A DNA stretch of 10,327 bases. Origin: Gammaproteobacteria bacterium. GTDB taxonomy: Bacteria > Pseudomonadota > Gammaproteobacteria > UBA6429 > Thiohalophilaceae. The notes beneath the pieces are model-generated. The model did not search any database. It was not told the DNA's origin and saw only the letters and a list, made by a program, of their open reading frames with translations. The position numbers were made by a program, and so were the translations under genes. Location of the stretch: assembly GCA_029880425.1 (NCBI GenBank), contig JAOUOK010000024.1, forward strand, positions 1-10,327. Direction: 5' to 3'. Of the stretch, positions 1 to 5,984 are shown in pieces (positions within the stretch are counted from its first letter, which is position 1; the number at the start of each line of letters is the position of its first letter).

Positions 1-251
1 TGAGTCTTTTTTCTATGACCTGGAGAAGGATTCTTTAGCAGATGAACATAAGTGGCTAATAAAAATGCCGCTGTTTTGCCCGTCCCTGTTTGTGCCTGTC
101 CGGCAATATCTCTACCTTGCAATGCAAATGGTAAAGAGGCTTCCTGGATTGGTGTACAGTATAAAAAGCCTGATTCATCAACACCTTGTAATACTTCGGC
201 AGGTAAATCAAAGCTGGAAAATTTCGTTGTGGTTAAATGTTGTTCACTCAT
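1..251 (-). CDS. rhlB: ATP-dependent RNA helicase RhlB, N-terminal part (cut by window edge)
   Basis: This is the first 83 codons of a DEAD-box RNA helicase that runs off the left edge. The reverse strand translates from ATG at 251 as [20 protein letters not shown] and onward. Visible family motifs are the Q motif (GFLYCTPIQ, residues 28-36) and motif I / Walker A (AQTGTGKT, residues 53-60); the DEAD and later motifs lie outside the window. The N-terminus aligns by eye with E. coli RhlB (MSKTHLTEQKFSDF...), and divergence from trxA is the E. coli arrangement. RhlB unwinds structured RNA for the RNase E degradosome; whether that complex exists here is inference. No Shine-Dalgarno sequence precedes the ATG, and an extended -10 box sits just upstream, so the message may be leaderless. 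Another DEAD-box paralogue such as RhlE is possible but fits the N-terminus and location less well. Confidence 0.9.
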   Translation of the reverse strand, partial: MSEQHLTTTKFSSFDLPAEVLQGVDESGFLYCTPIQEASLPFALQGRDIAGQAQTGTGKTAAFLLATYVHLLKNPSPGHRKKT

Positions 252-258
252 GGCGCAT

Positions 259-287
259 AGCATAACAGATACTTGTCAAGATTGGAC
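259..287 (-). promoter_or_regulatory. Candidate extended -10 promoter of rhlB
   Basis: Read on the - strand, TGTTATGCT (267 to 259) is an extended -10 element (TG, one base, TATGCT with 4 of 6 consensus matches). A poor -35 (GTCCAA, 287 to 282) lies 17 nt further upstream. The predicted start of transcription is about position 252, immediately before the rhlB ATG at 251. An AGCTTAAGCT palindrome lies nearby at 302-311 with no assigned role. Pattern recognition only. Confidence 0.4.
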
Positions 288-344
288 TTGAAATAAACGT
301 CAGCTTAAGCTCAAATGGAGGTATAGATTTTTTTCAATAACGAC

Positions 345-350
345 TACAAT
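345..350 (+). promoter_or_regulatory. Candidate -10 box for trxA
   Basis: TACAAT matches the sigma-70 -10 consensus at 5 of 6 positions and lies 31 nt before the trxA start, which would give a leader of about 25 nt carrying the ribosome binding site. The -35 region (around 321-328) is poor, so the assignment is weak. Confidence 0.35.
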
Positions 351-381
351 AAAAAAAAGTTAAGTCACAGGAGACACTACC

Positions 382-708
382 TTGAGCGACAAGATCGTAT
401 ATGCCACAGATGACAGCTTTGATGCTGAAGTTGTAAATGCCGAAGGTCCCGTATTAGTTGATTATTGGGCAGACTGGTGTGGCCCTTGCAAAATGATTGC
501 CCCTATTCTTGATGAGATTGCTGAAGAATATGCCGGCAAACTTAAAGTCACTAAACTCAATATTGATGAAAATCCCGCTACACCACCAAAATTTGGGATC
601 CGCGGAATTCCCACATTAATGATTTTCAAAAATGGTAATGTTGAAGCAACCAAGGTAGGGGCTGTTTCTAAGTCACAACTGGCTGCATTTATTGACAGCA
701 ACCTGTAA
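382..708 (+). CDS. trxA: Thioredoxin 1 (TTG start)
   Basis: A 108-residue cytoplasmic thioredoxin, close to the 109 residues of E. coli TrxA and very similar by eye along its whole length. It reduces protein disulfides (ribonucleotide reductase and other substrates) and is itself recharged by thioredoxin reductase. The active site WCGPC is at residues 32-36, the buried aspartate equivalent is D27 (VLVDYW), and the cis-proline loop GIRGIPT ends with P77-T78. The start is TTG at 382: the N-terminus [13 protein letters not shown] aligns with E. coli MSDKIIHLTDDSF, and AGGAG (369-373) lies 8 nt upstream. No ATG occurs near the start. The gene is flanked by a divergent rhlB and a strong terminator, so it is probably transcribed mostly as a single unit. 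No missing residues or odd features beyond the start codon. Confidence 0.97.
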   Translation: MSDKIVYATDDSFDAEVVNAEGPVLVDYWADWCGPCKMIAPILDEIAEEYAGKLKVTKLNIDENPATPPKFGIRGIPTLMIFKNGNVEATKVGAVSKSQLAAFIDSNL

Positions 709-717
709 AAATATCTC

Positions 718-759
718 AAAAACGTCCGGCTAAATAATAATAGAATGCTGGACGTTTTT
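718..759 (+). terminator. Intrinsic terminator after trxA
   Basis: Arms AAAAACGTCCGGC (718-730) and GCTGGACGTTTTT (747-759) pair over 13 bp with one G-T wobble, around a 16-nt AT-rich loop. The 3' arm ends in a five-T run and is followed by GGCTTTT. It begins 10 nt after the trxA stop codon. The A-run on the 5' side means it could also work for transcripts on the other strand. Confidence 0.85.
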
Positions 760-803
760 GGCTTTTGATGTTAATGTTCGCTTAATAACTAATTTCAAAA
801 TTT

Positions 804-831
804 TTAACCATTTCGCTCTGTCTGTAATAAA
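804..831 (+). promoter_or_regulatory. Candidate rho promoter
   Basis: TTAACC (804-809, 4 of 6 matches to TTGACA), a 16-nt gap and AATAAA (826-831, 4 of 6 matches) preceded by TG at 823-824 as in extended -10 elements. Transcription would start near 838, giving a C-rich leader of about 105 nt for rho. No leader peptide like E. coli RhoL is evident; the only small ORFs here are a few codons long. Confidence 0.35.
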
Positions 832-839
832 TACGAGCG

Positions 840-912
840 GCAAAACCTCAAAACTTCATTAACAACGAATAAAAAATCAGTACACCGTACACGCAATCGC
901 GTAAACCCGTGT
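840..912 (+). promoter_or_regulatory. C-rich, G-poor rho leader: candidate Rho-binding (rut) site
   Basis: Between 841 and 910 I count 20 C against 7 G, with many pyrimidine-C dimers (ACCTC, CTTC, CACC, ACCC) and little stable structure. This is the composition Rho's primary RNA-binding site prefers. Rho is known in E. coli to terminate transcription in its own leader, so autoregulation is a reasonable inference here. A short ACACG/CGTGT pairing (889-893 with 908-912) is the only hairpin I see. Confidence 0.4.
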
Positions 913-943
913 CGTATTTTCATTAAATTAAAGAATCCTCAAA

Positions 944-2200
944 ATGAATCTATCAGAACTCAAACAAAATCCCGTTCCTGAACTTATTAAAATTGCATCT
1001 GACATGGGTATCGACAACCTGTCACGATCGCGAAAACAAGATATTATTTTCTCAATTCTCAAATCCCATGCTAAAAGTGGTGAAGACATCTACGGCGATG
1101 GTGTATTAGAAATACTCCAGGATGGTTTTGGATTCTTACGCTCTGCTGATAGTTCGTACCTGGCAGGTCCTGATGATATTTACGTCTCACCGAGCCAGAT
1201 ACGCCGTTTTAATTTACGTACTGGTGATACCGTAGCAGGTAAAATTCGTCCACCAAAAGATGGGGAACGTTATTTTGCCTTACTCAAGGTAAATGAGATT
1301 AACTTTGAACCACCTGAAAATGCCAAGCATAAAGTCCTGTTTGAAAACCTGACGCCATTACATCCAAATGAGCGTATTACCCTGGAAGTAGGTAATGGTA
1401 GCAGTGAAGACATGACTGCCCGTATCATTGACCTCACAGCTCCCATCGGTAAAGGACAGCGTGGCTTAATCGTTTCACCACCGAAAGCCGGTAAAACCAT
1501 GATGTTGCATGATATTGCACATGCCATTACGCACAATAACCCCGAATGCCACCTTATCGTTCTACTTATTGATGAACGTCCCGAGGAAGTCACCGAGATG
1601 TCCCGCTCTGTTCGTGGTGAAGTCGTTTCATCAACCTTTGATGAACCTGCAAGTCGCCATGTGCAGGTGGCTGAAATGGTAATTGAAAAAGCCAAACGCC
1701 TGGTAGAACATAAAAAAGACGTGGTGATCTTACTCGACTCCATCACACGTCTTGCACGCGCCTATAACACCGTTATTCCATCATCAGGAAAGGTTCTCAC
1801 CGGTGGTGTAGATGCGAACGCCTTACACCGCCCAAAACGCTTCTTTGGTGCAGCTCGTAATGTAGAGGAAGGAGGTTCATTAACCATCCTCGCTACCGCA
1901 CTGGTAGAAACGGGTTCACGAATGGATGATGTTATCTACGAGGAGTTCAAGGGCACGGGTAATATGGAAATTCATCTTAATCGTAAAATTGCTGAAAAAC
2001 GCTTGTATCCAGCCATTGACATTAACCGCTCAGGAACACGTCGTGAAGAACTTCTCACGAAGCCTGATGAGCTGCAAAAGATGTGGATCCTTCGTAAAGT
2101 TGTGCATGACATGGATGAAATTGGCTCAATGGAATTCCTGCATGATCGCTTAAAAGGCACGAAAACAAACAATGATTTTTTTGACTCCATGAAAAAGTAA
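944..2200 (+). CDS. rho: Transcription termination factor Rho
   Basis: A 418-residue hexameric RNA helicase, one residue shorter than E. coli Rho and near-identical in long stretches. It binds C-rich nascent RNA and translocates by ATP hydrolysis to release RNA polymerase. The N-terminal helical domain (residues 1-47) begins [15 protein letters not shown]; the RNA-binding cold-shock-like fold carries DGFGFLR (60-66) and the [18 protein letters not shown] segment (72-89). The ATPase core has Walker A PPKAGKT (179-185), the RPEEVTEM loop (212-219), Walker B VILLDS with D265, the Q-loop GKVLTGGVD (282-290) and arginine finger R366 in NRSGTR. There is no large insertion in the RNA-binding domain of the kind seen in some other phyla. 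The ATG at 944 matches the E. coli N-terminus, although the upstream sequence gives only a poor Shine-Dalgarno match. Its position after trxA matches E. coli. Confidence 0.98.
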   Translation: MNLSELKQNPVPELIKIASDMGIDNLSRSRKQDIIFSILKSHAKSGEDIYGDGVLEILQDGFGFLRSADSSYLAGPDDIYVSPSQIRRFNLRTGDTVAGKIRPPKDGERYFALLKVNEINFEPPENAKHKVLFENLTPLHPNERITLEVGNGSSEDMTARIIDLTAPIGKGQRGLIVSPPKAGKTMMLHDIAHAITHNNPECHLIVLLIDERPEEVTEMSRSVRGEVVSSTFDEPASRHVQVAEMVIEKAKRLVEHKKDVVILLDSITRLARAYNTVIPSSGKVLTGGVDANALHRPKRFFGAARNVEEGGSLTILATALVETGSRMDDVIYEEFKGTGNMEIHLNRKIAEKRLYPAIDINRSGTRREELLTKPDELQKMWILRKVVHDMDEIGSMEFLHDRLKGTKTNNDFFDSMKK

Positions 2201-2234
2201 AAACTCTATTAAAAGCAGTTAATTAGCTCAATTT

Positions 2235-2259
2235 TTGGGGCAGACTTCATTTGCCCCAA
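2235..2259. other. Stem-loop after rho without a T tract
   Basis: Perfect 8-bp arms TTGGGGCA (2235-2242) and TGCCCCAA (2252-2259) enclose a 9-nt loop, 34 nt after the rho stop. The + strand continues CCTCACCC rather than a T run, and the other strand lacks one too, so it is not a standard intrinsic terminator. It may stabilise a 3' end formed by another mechanism or mark a Rho-dependent end. The remainder of the gap to 2487 holds only AT-rich sequence and candidate promoters. Confidence 0.5.
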
Positions 2260-2341
2260 CCTCACCCTTTCAAAACAAATTATAAACTTTTCCCGATTCT
2301 TAACAGGATAACGCATCCTCTTCATGTAATTTCTAGACAAT

Positions 2342-2371
2342 TTGTGTGTCTATTGAGAAATACGCTAAAAT
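2342..2371 (+). promoter_or_regulatory. Candidate promoter for the DUF3135 gene
   Basis: TTGTGT (2342-2347), an 18-nt gap, then TAAAAT (2366-2371, 5 of 6 consensus matches). This would leave a leader of about 110 nt. A perfect -35 hexamer TTGACA also occurs at 2413-2418 but has no good -10 partner at 16-18 nt. Confidence 0.4.
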
Positions 2372-2487
2372 CCCTCTTACTAATTCACAATTTAGCAAAA
2401 AATATCCGGCTTTTGACAGCTTTCAATGTCCAAAATAGTTAGGCTTAAAAGAGTCGCATCATCATAAATTAAGTAAGGAACAGGCTT

Positions 2488-2853
2488 ATGTCAGGTAGTT
2501 CAATAGAAGACATCGATTTTGAATACTGGTCATTATTGGCTTCAACAGATCCTGAAAAATTTGAACAACTCCGCCAGGATCAAATTGACCTTCTCATCGA
2601 GAAAGCCAGTAGTCAGCGCCAAAAACGTCGACTGCGAGGTTTGCAATGGCGTATCGATAAAATCCGTGAGCAACACAAAGATTCAGCCATGTCTGCCTGC
2701 ATCGCAATTTCAGAGCTGATGTGGGAAACATTTGAACAGCTCTCAGGACTCCTGCATTCCATACAAGATGATGGATTTTCTGCCCCGGTTACGCCTATGC
2801 AGGCCAATGTTATCCCTTTCCCGGTAAAACAAAAAACCAGTTCCAATTATTAG
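2488..2853 (+). CDS. DUF3135-family protein of unknown function
   Basis: A 121-residue soluble protein with no signal peptide or membrane segment. I recognise the pattern of the DUF3135 family, small gammaproteobacterial proteins without a known role: an N-terminal FEYWSLLASTDPEKFEQLR segment (11-29), the basic core RRLRGLQWRID (47-57), and MSACIAISELMWETF (68-82). The first two thirds look helical, with K/R-rich positions 43-64 that could contact nucleic acid or an acidic partner; that is inference. The tail from about 95 is P/Q/N-rich and probably disordered. The start is clear: AAGGA (2475-2479) lies 8 nt before ATG 2488. It sits alone between rho and rpmE, a position where Pseudomonas carries priA directly before rpmE. 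Family assignment is from memory of the motif. Confidence 0.75.
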   Translation: MSGSSIEDIDFEYWSLLASTDPEKFEQLRQDQIDLLIEKASSQRQKRRLRGLQWRIDKIREQHKDSAMSACIAISELMWETFEQLSGLLHSIQDDGFSAPVTPMQANVIPFPVKQKTSSNY

Positions 2854-2973
2854 CCTCAGAATTTAACCGTTAAAATTAAGATAAAAGCTTGCTGTGCCTA
2901 AACCTTTTCCGTATGATCGCCCGTCCAATAATGTACATGGTGCAAGTTTAACCAAATTCTTAACGAATTTATT

Positions 2974-3007
2974 AGACTCGTGGCGATGTTCAAAAATATA
3001 GAGGTCT
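2974..3007 (+). promoter_or_regulatory. Candidate hairpin masking the rpmE ribosome binding site
   Basis: AGACTC (2974-2979) can pair with GAGGTCT (3001-3007) with one bulged G, leaving a 21-nt loop. The right arm contains the GAGG Shine-Dalgarno of rpmE, 8 nt before its ATG, so pairing would hide it. The stem is short (6 bp), so the evidence is modest. A weak promoter match at 2947-2975 (TTTAAC, 17 nt, TATTAG) would start transcription inside the loop and remove the left arm; an upstream start would include it. Confidence 0.3.
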
Positions 3008-3012
3008 TTATA

Positions 3013-3216
3013 ATGAAAGCTGATATCCATCCAGCATACGAAGAAATTACAGTAACTTGCAGCTGTGGCAGCAGCTTTAAAACTCGCTCAGCAAGTTGCA
3101 AAGATCAAACAATTGAAGTTTGTTCACAGTGCCATCCTTTTTTCACCGGTAAGCAAAAATTACTTGATACTGCAGGACGTGTTGACAAGTTCAAACAAAA
3201 ATACGGCCAAAAATAA
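3013..3216 (+). CDS. rpmE: 50S ribosomal protein L31 (bL31), zinc-binding form
   Basis: A 67-residue large-subunit ribosomal protein, comparable to the 70 residues of E. coli L31, which helps bridge the two subunits. The sequence starts [20 protein letters not shown] and carries all four zinc ligands, C16, C18, C37 and C40, plus the family hallmark CHPFFTGKQ (40-48). This is the C+ form; in many bacteria a cysteine-free paralogue replaces it under zinc starvation, and none is seen here. The reading frame extends upstream to another ATG at 2980, but ATG 3013 is chosen because it matches the family N-terminus and has GAGGT (3001-3005) 8 nt upstream. A perfect intrinsic terminator begins 42 nt after the stop. 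A possible SD-masking hairpin in the leader would fit the autogenous control known for E. coli rpmE. Confidence 0.97.
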   Translation: MKADIHPAYEEITVTCSCGSSFKTRSASCKDQTIEVCSQCHPFFTGKQKLLDTAGRVDKFKQKYGQK

Positions 3217-3232
3217 TTTGGCAAGTAATCAC

Positions 3233-4036
3233 GTGTCAGACAATTTGTATCATAAACAAAAGGCGTCCAATTGGACGCCTTTTGTATTTTTTATCCTGCT
3301 TATTTTTTCATTCAGCATCCATGCAACGAACTGCAATAGCCAGCATTACGATCAAACCATCACTGTCAGCAAAGTTTATGATGGAGACACGCTACGCCTC
3401 GCAGATGGACAAAAATTAAGGCTTATCGGTATTAACACCCCTGAACGTGGCCATGATGGTATGCCAGACCAGCCTTTTTACCCCGAAGCTAAAAAAAGGC
3501 TAGAAAAAATTATTCATGCTAACCAAAACAAGCTAAAAATAATTTTAGGAACCGATAAACACGATCGCTATAAACGACTCCTTGCACATATTTTCACACC
3601 CGGTGGTGACAATATATCTGCCATCCTCCTCCGTGAGGGTCTGGGTTATAGTATCGCCATTCCACCAAACCTTAATTTTTTAAACTGTTATAAAAAAGCC
3701 GAGTATGATGCGAAAAAACAGCAACATGGAATCTGGGGCCATGACTTTAGCAAACCTATAAAAGCGTCTACACTTTCTAAATCAAATCTCGGGTTTCAGC
3801 AGGTTATTGGCAGAGTACAGCGTATTGGTGAAAGCAGCTCCTCATTCTGGTTAAACCTGGATACGAAGTTTGCCTTAAAAGTTCAAAAAAAATACCTGGT
3901 GCAGTTTTCAACTTACCGTCCAAATGAATTATTAAACAAGAAACTTATTGCACGTGGCTGGATCTATTACCGGAATAATGAATATAGAATGTCAATTAAG
4001 CATCCTGCCTCAATACAATTACTTAACACTGACTGA
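3233..4036 (+). CDS. Exported thermonuclease-family (SNase-like) nuclease with C-terminal extension
   Basis: A 267-residue protein if GTG 3233 is the start. Residues 15-31 form a hydrophobic signal segment ending SFSIHA, probably cut after A31, so it should act outside the cytoplasm. The staphylococcal-nuclease domain follows (about 41-170): YDGDT (49-53), LRLIGINTPE (62-71) and DRYKRLLAHI (111-120). R63, E71 and R115 match catalytic Arg35, Glu43 and Arg87 of the Staphylococcus enzyme, and D52 matches calcium ligand Asp21; ligand Asp40 is replaced by N68, a change I know from other bacterial relatives. Residues 185-267 (IGRVQRIG through IKHPASIQLL) look like a second beta-rich domain typical of Pseudomonas homologues in the same locus. 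Start choice is uncertain: TTG 3218 and TTG 3245 are in frame, no ATG is available after rpmE, and no strong ribosome binding site is seen. The rpmE terminator lies within its signal-peptide codons. Confidence 0.85.
   Translation: MSDNLYHKQKASNWTPFVFFILLIFSFSIHATNCNSQHYDQTITVSKVYDGDTLRLADGQKLRLIGINTPERGHDGMPDQPFYPEAKKRLEKIIHANQNKLKIILGTDKHDRYKRLLAHIFTPGGDNISAILLREGLGYSIAIPPNLNFLNCYKKAEYDAKKQQHGIWGHDFSKPIKASTLSKSNLGFQQVIGRVQRIGESSSSFWLNLDTKFALKVQKKYLVQFSTYRPNELLNKKLIARGWIYYRNNEYRMSIKHPASIQLLNTD
3258..3293 (+). terminator. Intrinsic terminator of rpmE, inside the nuclease coding region
   Basis: A perfect 26-nt palindrome (3258-3283) folds into an 11-bp stem, AAAAGGCGTCC with GGACGCCTTTT, and an AATT loop; it is followed by GTATTTTTTAT. 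This is a textbook terminator 42 nt after the rpmE stop. In the + frame of the nuclease it encodes the residues around KASNWTPFVFF, before and within the signal peptide. Confidence 0.9.
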
Positions 4037-4050
4037 CAAGCCGTCTACTG

Positions 4051-4072
4051 TTACACTTAAAATACCGTGTAA
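4051..4072. promoter_or_regulatory. Inverted repeat upstream of the malic enzyme gene
   Basis: TTACAC (4051-4056) and GTGTAA (4067-4072) are exact inverted copies separated by 10 nt, in the 68-nt gap before maeB. There is no T run, so it is not a terminator. The half-site spacing (16 bp centre to centre) is compatible with an operator for a dimeric regulator, but six-base arms can arise by chance. Confidence 0.3.
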
Positions 4073-4104
4073 TACCTGAATATTTATAAATTAAAGAGCT
4101 AAGC

Positions 4105-5343
4105 ATGACTGACAAAAAACTCACATCCTATGAATTAAAACAAGCCGCCCTTGATTACCATGCTAATCCTGCTCCGGGTAAAACTGCCACCGCGCTAACC
4201 AAGCCCTGTGATACACAAAGTGAACTCAGTCTTGCCTACACACCCGGTGTCGCTGCACCGGTACGTGCGATAGCTGAAGATCCTGAAGCGGCATATCAAT
4301 ATACTAATAAAGGTAACCTGGTGGCCGTGATAACTGATGGCTCCGCCGTTTTAGGTTTAGGTAACGTTGGTGCACTGGCCGGTAAACCCGTGATGGAAGG
4401 CAAAGCTGTATTATTTAAAAAATTTGCTGACATTGACGTGATGGATATTGAAGTTGATGCCGATTCAATTGAAGAATTTGTACAAACCGTAAAAAATATT
4501 TCACCAACCTTTGGCGGAATTAACCTTGAAGACATTGCGGCGCCATGTTGTTTTGAAATAGAAGAGCAGCTAAAAGAACAACTTAAAATTCCTGTTTTTC
4601 ATGATGATCAACATGGCACCGCTATTATCATTGCGGCTGGTTTACTTAATGCACTTGAAATTAGCGGCCGTGAAATTGAAAAAGCCCATATCGTTTGTTT
4701 AGGTGCCGGTGCAGCAGGCATAGCCGCAATGCGAATGCTAAAAAGTCTAGGGGCACGAAAAATTTACCTCGTTGATCGCAAAGGTGTGGTCTATAACGGC
4801 CGTGAAGATGTAAATAAATATAAACAGGAATTCTCACGAGAATCTTCACGTCGAACATTAAGTGATGCCATGCAGGACGCAGATGTCTTTATTGGTGTAT
4901 CAGGGCCCAACCTGTTAAAACCAGAAATGCTAAAATCAATGGCAGCAAACCCTATTGTTTTTGCTTTATCTAACCCTGATCCCGAAATCAACCCGGAACT
5001 AGCGAAACAAACTCGTGATGATATTATCCTGGCCACGGGCAGGAGTGATTATCCTAATCAGGTCAATAATGTTTTAGGCTTCCCTTTTATTTTCCGTGGC
5101 GCACTGGATGTCAGGGCAACCTGTATAAATACAGAAATGCAAATTGCTGCTGTTAAATCACTTGCCGCCTTAACCAAAGAACCTGTACCACAGAGTGTTC
5201 TCGATGCGTATGGCGTAGACAAGCTTGAGTTTGGAAAAGATTATATTATTCCAAAACCCTTTGATGCACGCTTACAGGATTTTGTACCTAAAGCCGTATC
5301 TGAAGCTGCTGTTGATACCGGTGTCGCTAAAGACAGGGAATAA
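4105..5343 (+). CDS. maeB: Malic enzyme, NADP-dependent type, without phosphotransacetylase domain
   Basis: A 412-residue enzyme for oxidative decarboxylation of malate to pyruvate and CO2, supplying pyruvate and reducing power. It aligns with the N-terminal catalytic half of E. coli MaeB, which is about 760 residues because of a C-terminal phosphotransacetylase-like domain absent here; Pseudomonas has the same short form in the same gene order. Visible motifs are LAYTPGVAAP with catalytic Y45, EGKAVLFKKF with probable catalytic K100, metal-binding INLEDIAAP (E142, D143) and HDDQHGTA (D167, D168), the dinucleotide fold GAGAAGIA (200-207), and SNPDPEI. NADP preference is inferred from the family. 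ATG 4105 has AAGAG (4094-4098) 6 nt upstream. The gene converges on the 201-residue gene with only 19 nt between stop codons and no clear terminator. Confidence 0.93.
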   Translation: MTDKKLTSYELKQAALDYHANPAPGKTATALTKPCDTQSELSLAYTPGVAAPVRAIAEDPEAAYQYTNKGNLVAVITDGSAVLGLGNVGALAGKPVMEGKAVLFKKFADIDVMDIEVDADSIEEFVQTVKNISPTFGGINLEDIAAPCCFEIEEQLKEQLKIPVFHDDQHGTAIIIAAGLLNALEISGREIEKAHIVCLGAGAAGIAAMRMLKSLGARKIYLVDRKGVVYNGREDVNKYKQEFSRESSRRTLSDAMQDADVFIGVSGPNLLKPEMLKSMAANPIVFALSNPDPEINPELAKQTRDDIILATGRSDYPNQVNNVLGFPFIFRGALDVRATCINTEMQIAAVKSLAALTKEPVPQSVLDAYGVDKLEFGKDYIIPKPFDARLQDFVPKAVSEAAVDTGVAKDRE

Positions 5344-5362
5344 AATACCACAACAACAATAA

Positions 5363-5968
5363 CTAACTACTATCCTTATTTAATAAGGCTTCTACTTCGG
5401 TTATGTCCGCACGTTTCATCACCTTACCATCAACTGGACTCAAAGGGACTTGACGCTGCTTAGGTAAAAAAATCACGAGTTCAACACGAGCTTCATCCAC
5501 CACGAACTCGTAAGTTGAATAATGCTGATATTGTTCTGTGCCTGTCTTTAAACGACGCTCACCCAGCTTATGGGGTATTTGATTATCCAGTAAATAAAAC
5601 CCCACGCTTTCAACCGTGTCTGCAAACAAATGGATGCGAATGATTGAATGTTCATCCGCAGTACCACTTAAGACGCTGCCGACTAACCGTGGTGAAAAGC
5701 AGGATAAAAATTGCATTGCCTCTATTGCAATTTTTCGTAAGCGGTTTAAATGTTCGGGTTGACTGCCAGCACGAAAAAGTCGTTGATATTCAATTAAAGC
5801 CAATTCAATTTCAGAATTATTCGGTAAACTTTTTGTGTCTGTTGCACCAAGTTGTTGCGCGGCTTTTTGCTTAGCCGCTTTAAAATCACGGCTACCGCTA
5901 TCTAACAAAATTTGTGCTGATTTTTGCGCCAGACGCTGGCGCATATGATCATGATCACGCTGCGACAT
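5363..5968 (-). CDS. Conserved protein with degenerate nucleotidyltransferase-like motif
   Basis: A 201-residue soluble protein with no signal peptide or membrane segment; I cannot give it a function. The N-terminal half is helical and charged (RDFKAAKQKAAQQLG, 27-41; NSEIELALIEYQRLF, 51-65). The C-terminal half contains PRLVGSVLSGTADEHS (93-108) followed by IIRIHLFAD (109-117). This resembles the nucleotidyltransferase signature, a GS followed about 12 residues later by Dx[DE], but here those two acidic positions are R111 and H113. A possible third acidic strand is VELVIF with E163. The tail QVPLSPVDGKVMKRA (173-187) looks conserved. It begins 16 nt after ponA on the same strand with no clear ribosome binding site, so translation is probably coupled to ponA. 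A second in-frame ATG lies at codon 9. It is absent from the Pseudomonas version of this locus as I remember it. Confidence 0.8.
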   Translation of the reverse strand: MSQRDHDHMRQRLAQKSAQILLDSGSRDFKAAKQKAAQQLGATDTKSLPNNSEIELALIEYQRLFRAGSQPEHLNRLRKIAIEAMQFLSCFSPRLVGSVLSGTADEHSIIRIHLFADTVESVGFYLLDNQIPHKLGERRLKTGTEQYQHYSTYEFVVDEARVELVIFLPKQRQVPLSPVDGKVMKRADITEVEALLNKDSS

Positions 5969-5984
5969 AATGATGGGAACCCGG

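Noticed and set aside
52..291. 79- and 66-codon + strand ORFs over the left end
   Set aside because: They lie antisense to the clear RhlB reading frame, which carries the Q motif and Walker A motif.
314..326. GGAGGT ribosome-binding-like sequence upstream of trxA
   Set aside because: No ATG, GTG or TTG follows at a usable distance before a stop codon; the only ATG nearby opens a three-codon frame.
2251..2442. 63-codon + strand ORF in the rho to DUF3135 gap
   Set aside because: It starts inside the post-rho stem-loop, has no ribosome binding site, no recognisable similarity and a composition matching AT-rich noncoding sequence.
2980..3012. In-frame ATG 11 codons before the chosen rpmE start
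   Set aside because: The extra residues are absent from L31 proteins and the good ribosome binding site lies between the two ATGs, directly serving 3013.
3065..3232. Upstream extension of the nuclease frame beginning at ATG 3065, inside rpmE
   Set aside because: It overlaps most of rpmE in another frame, would add 56 residues unlike the family, and would bury the signal peptide in the interior. The start was placed after rpmE.
5374..5388. CCTTAT-TTA-ATAAGG hairpin at the convergent ends of maeB and the 201-residue gene
   Set aside because: It is AT-rich, 6 bp, has no following T run on either strand and lies in coding sequence; too weak to call a terminator.
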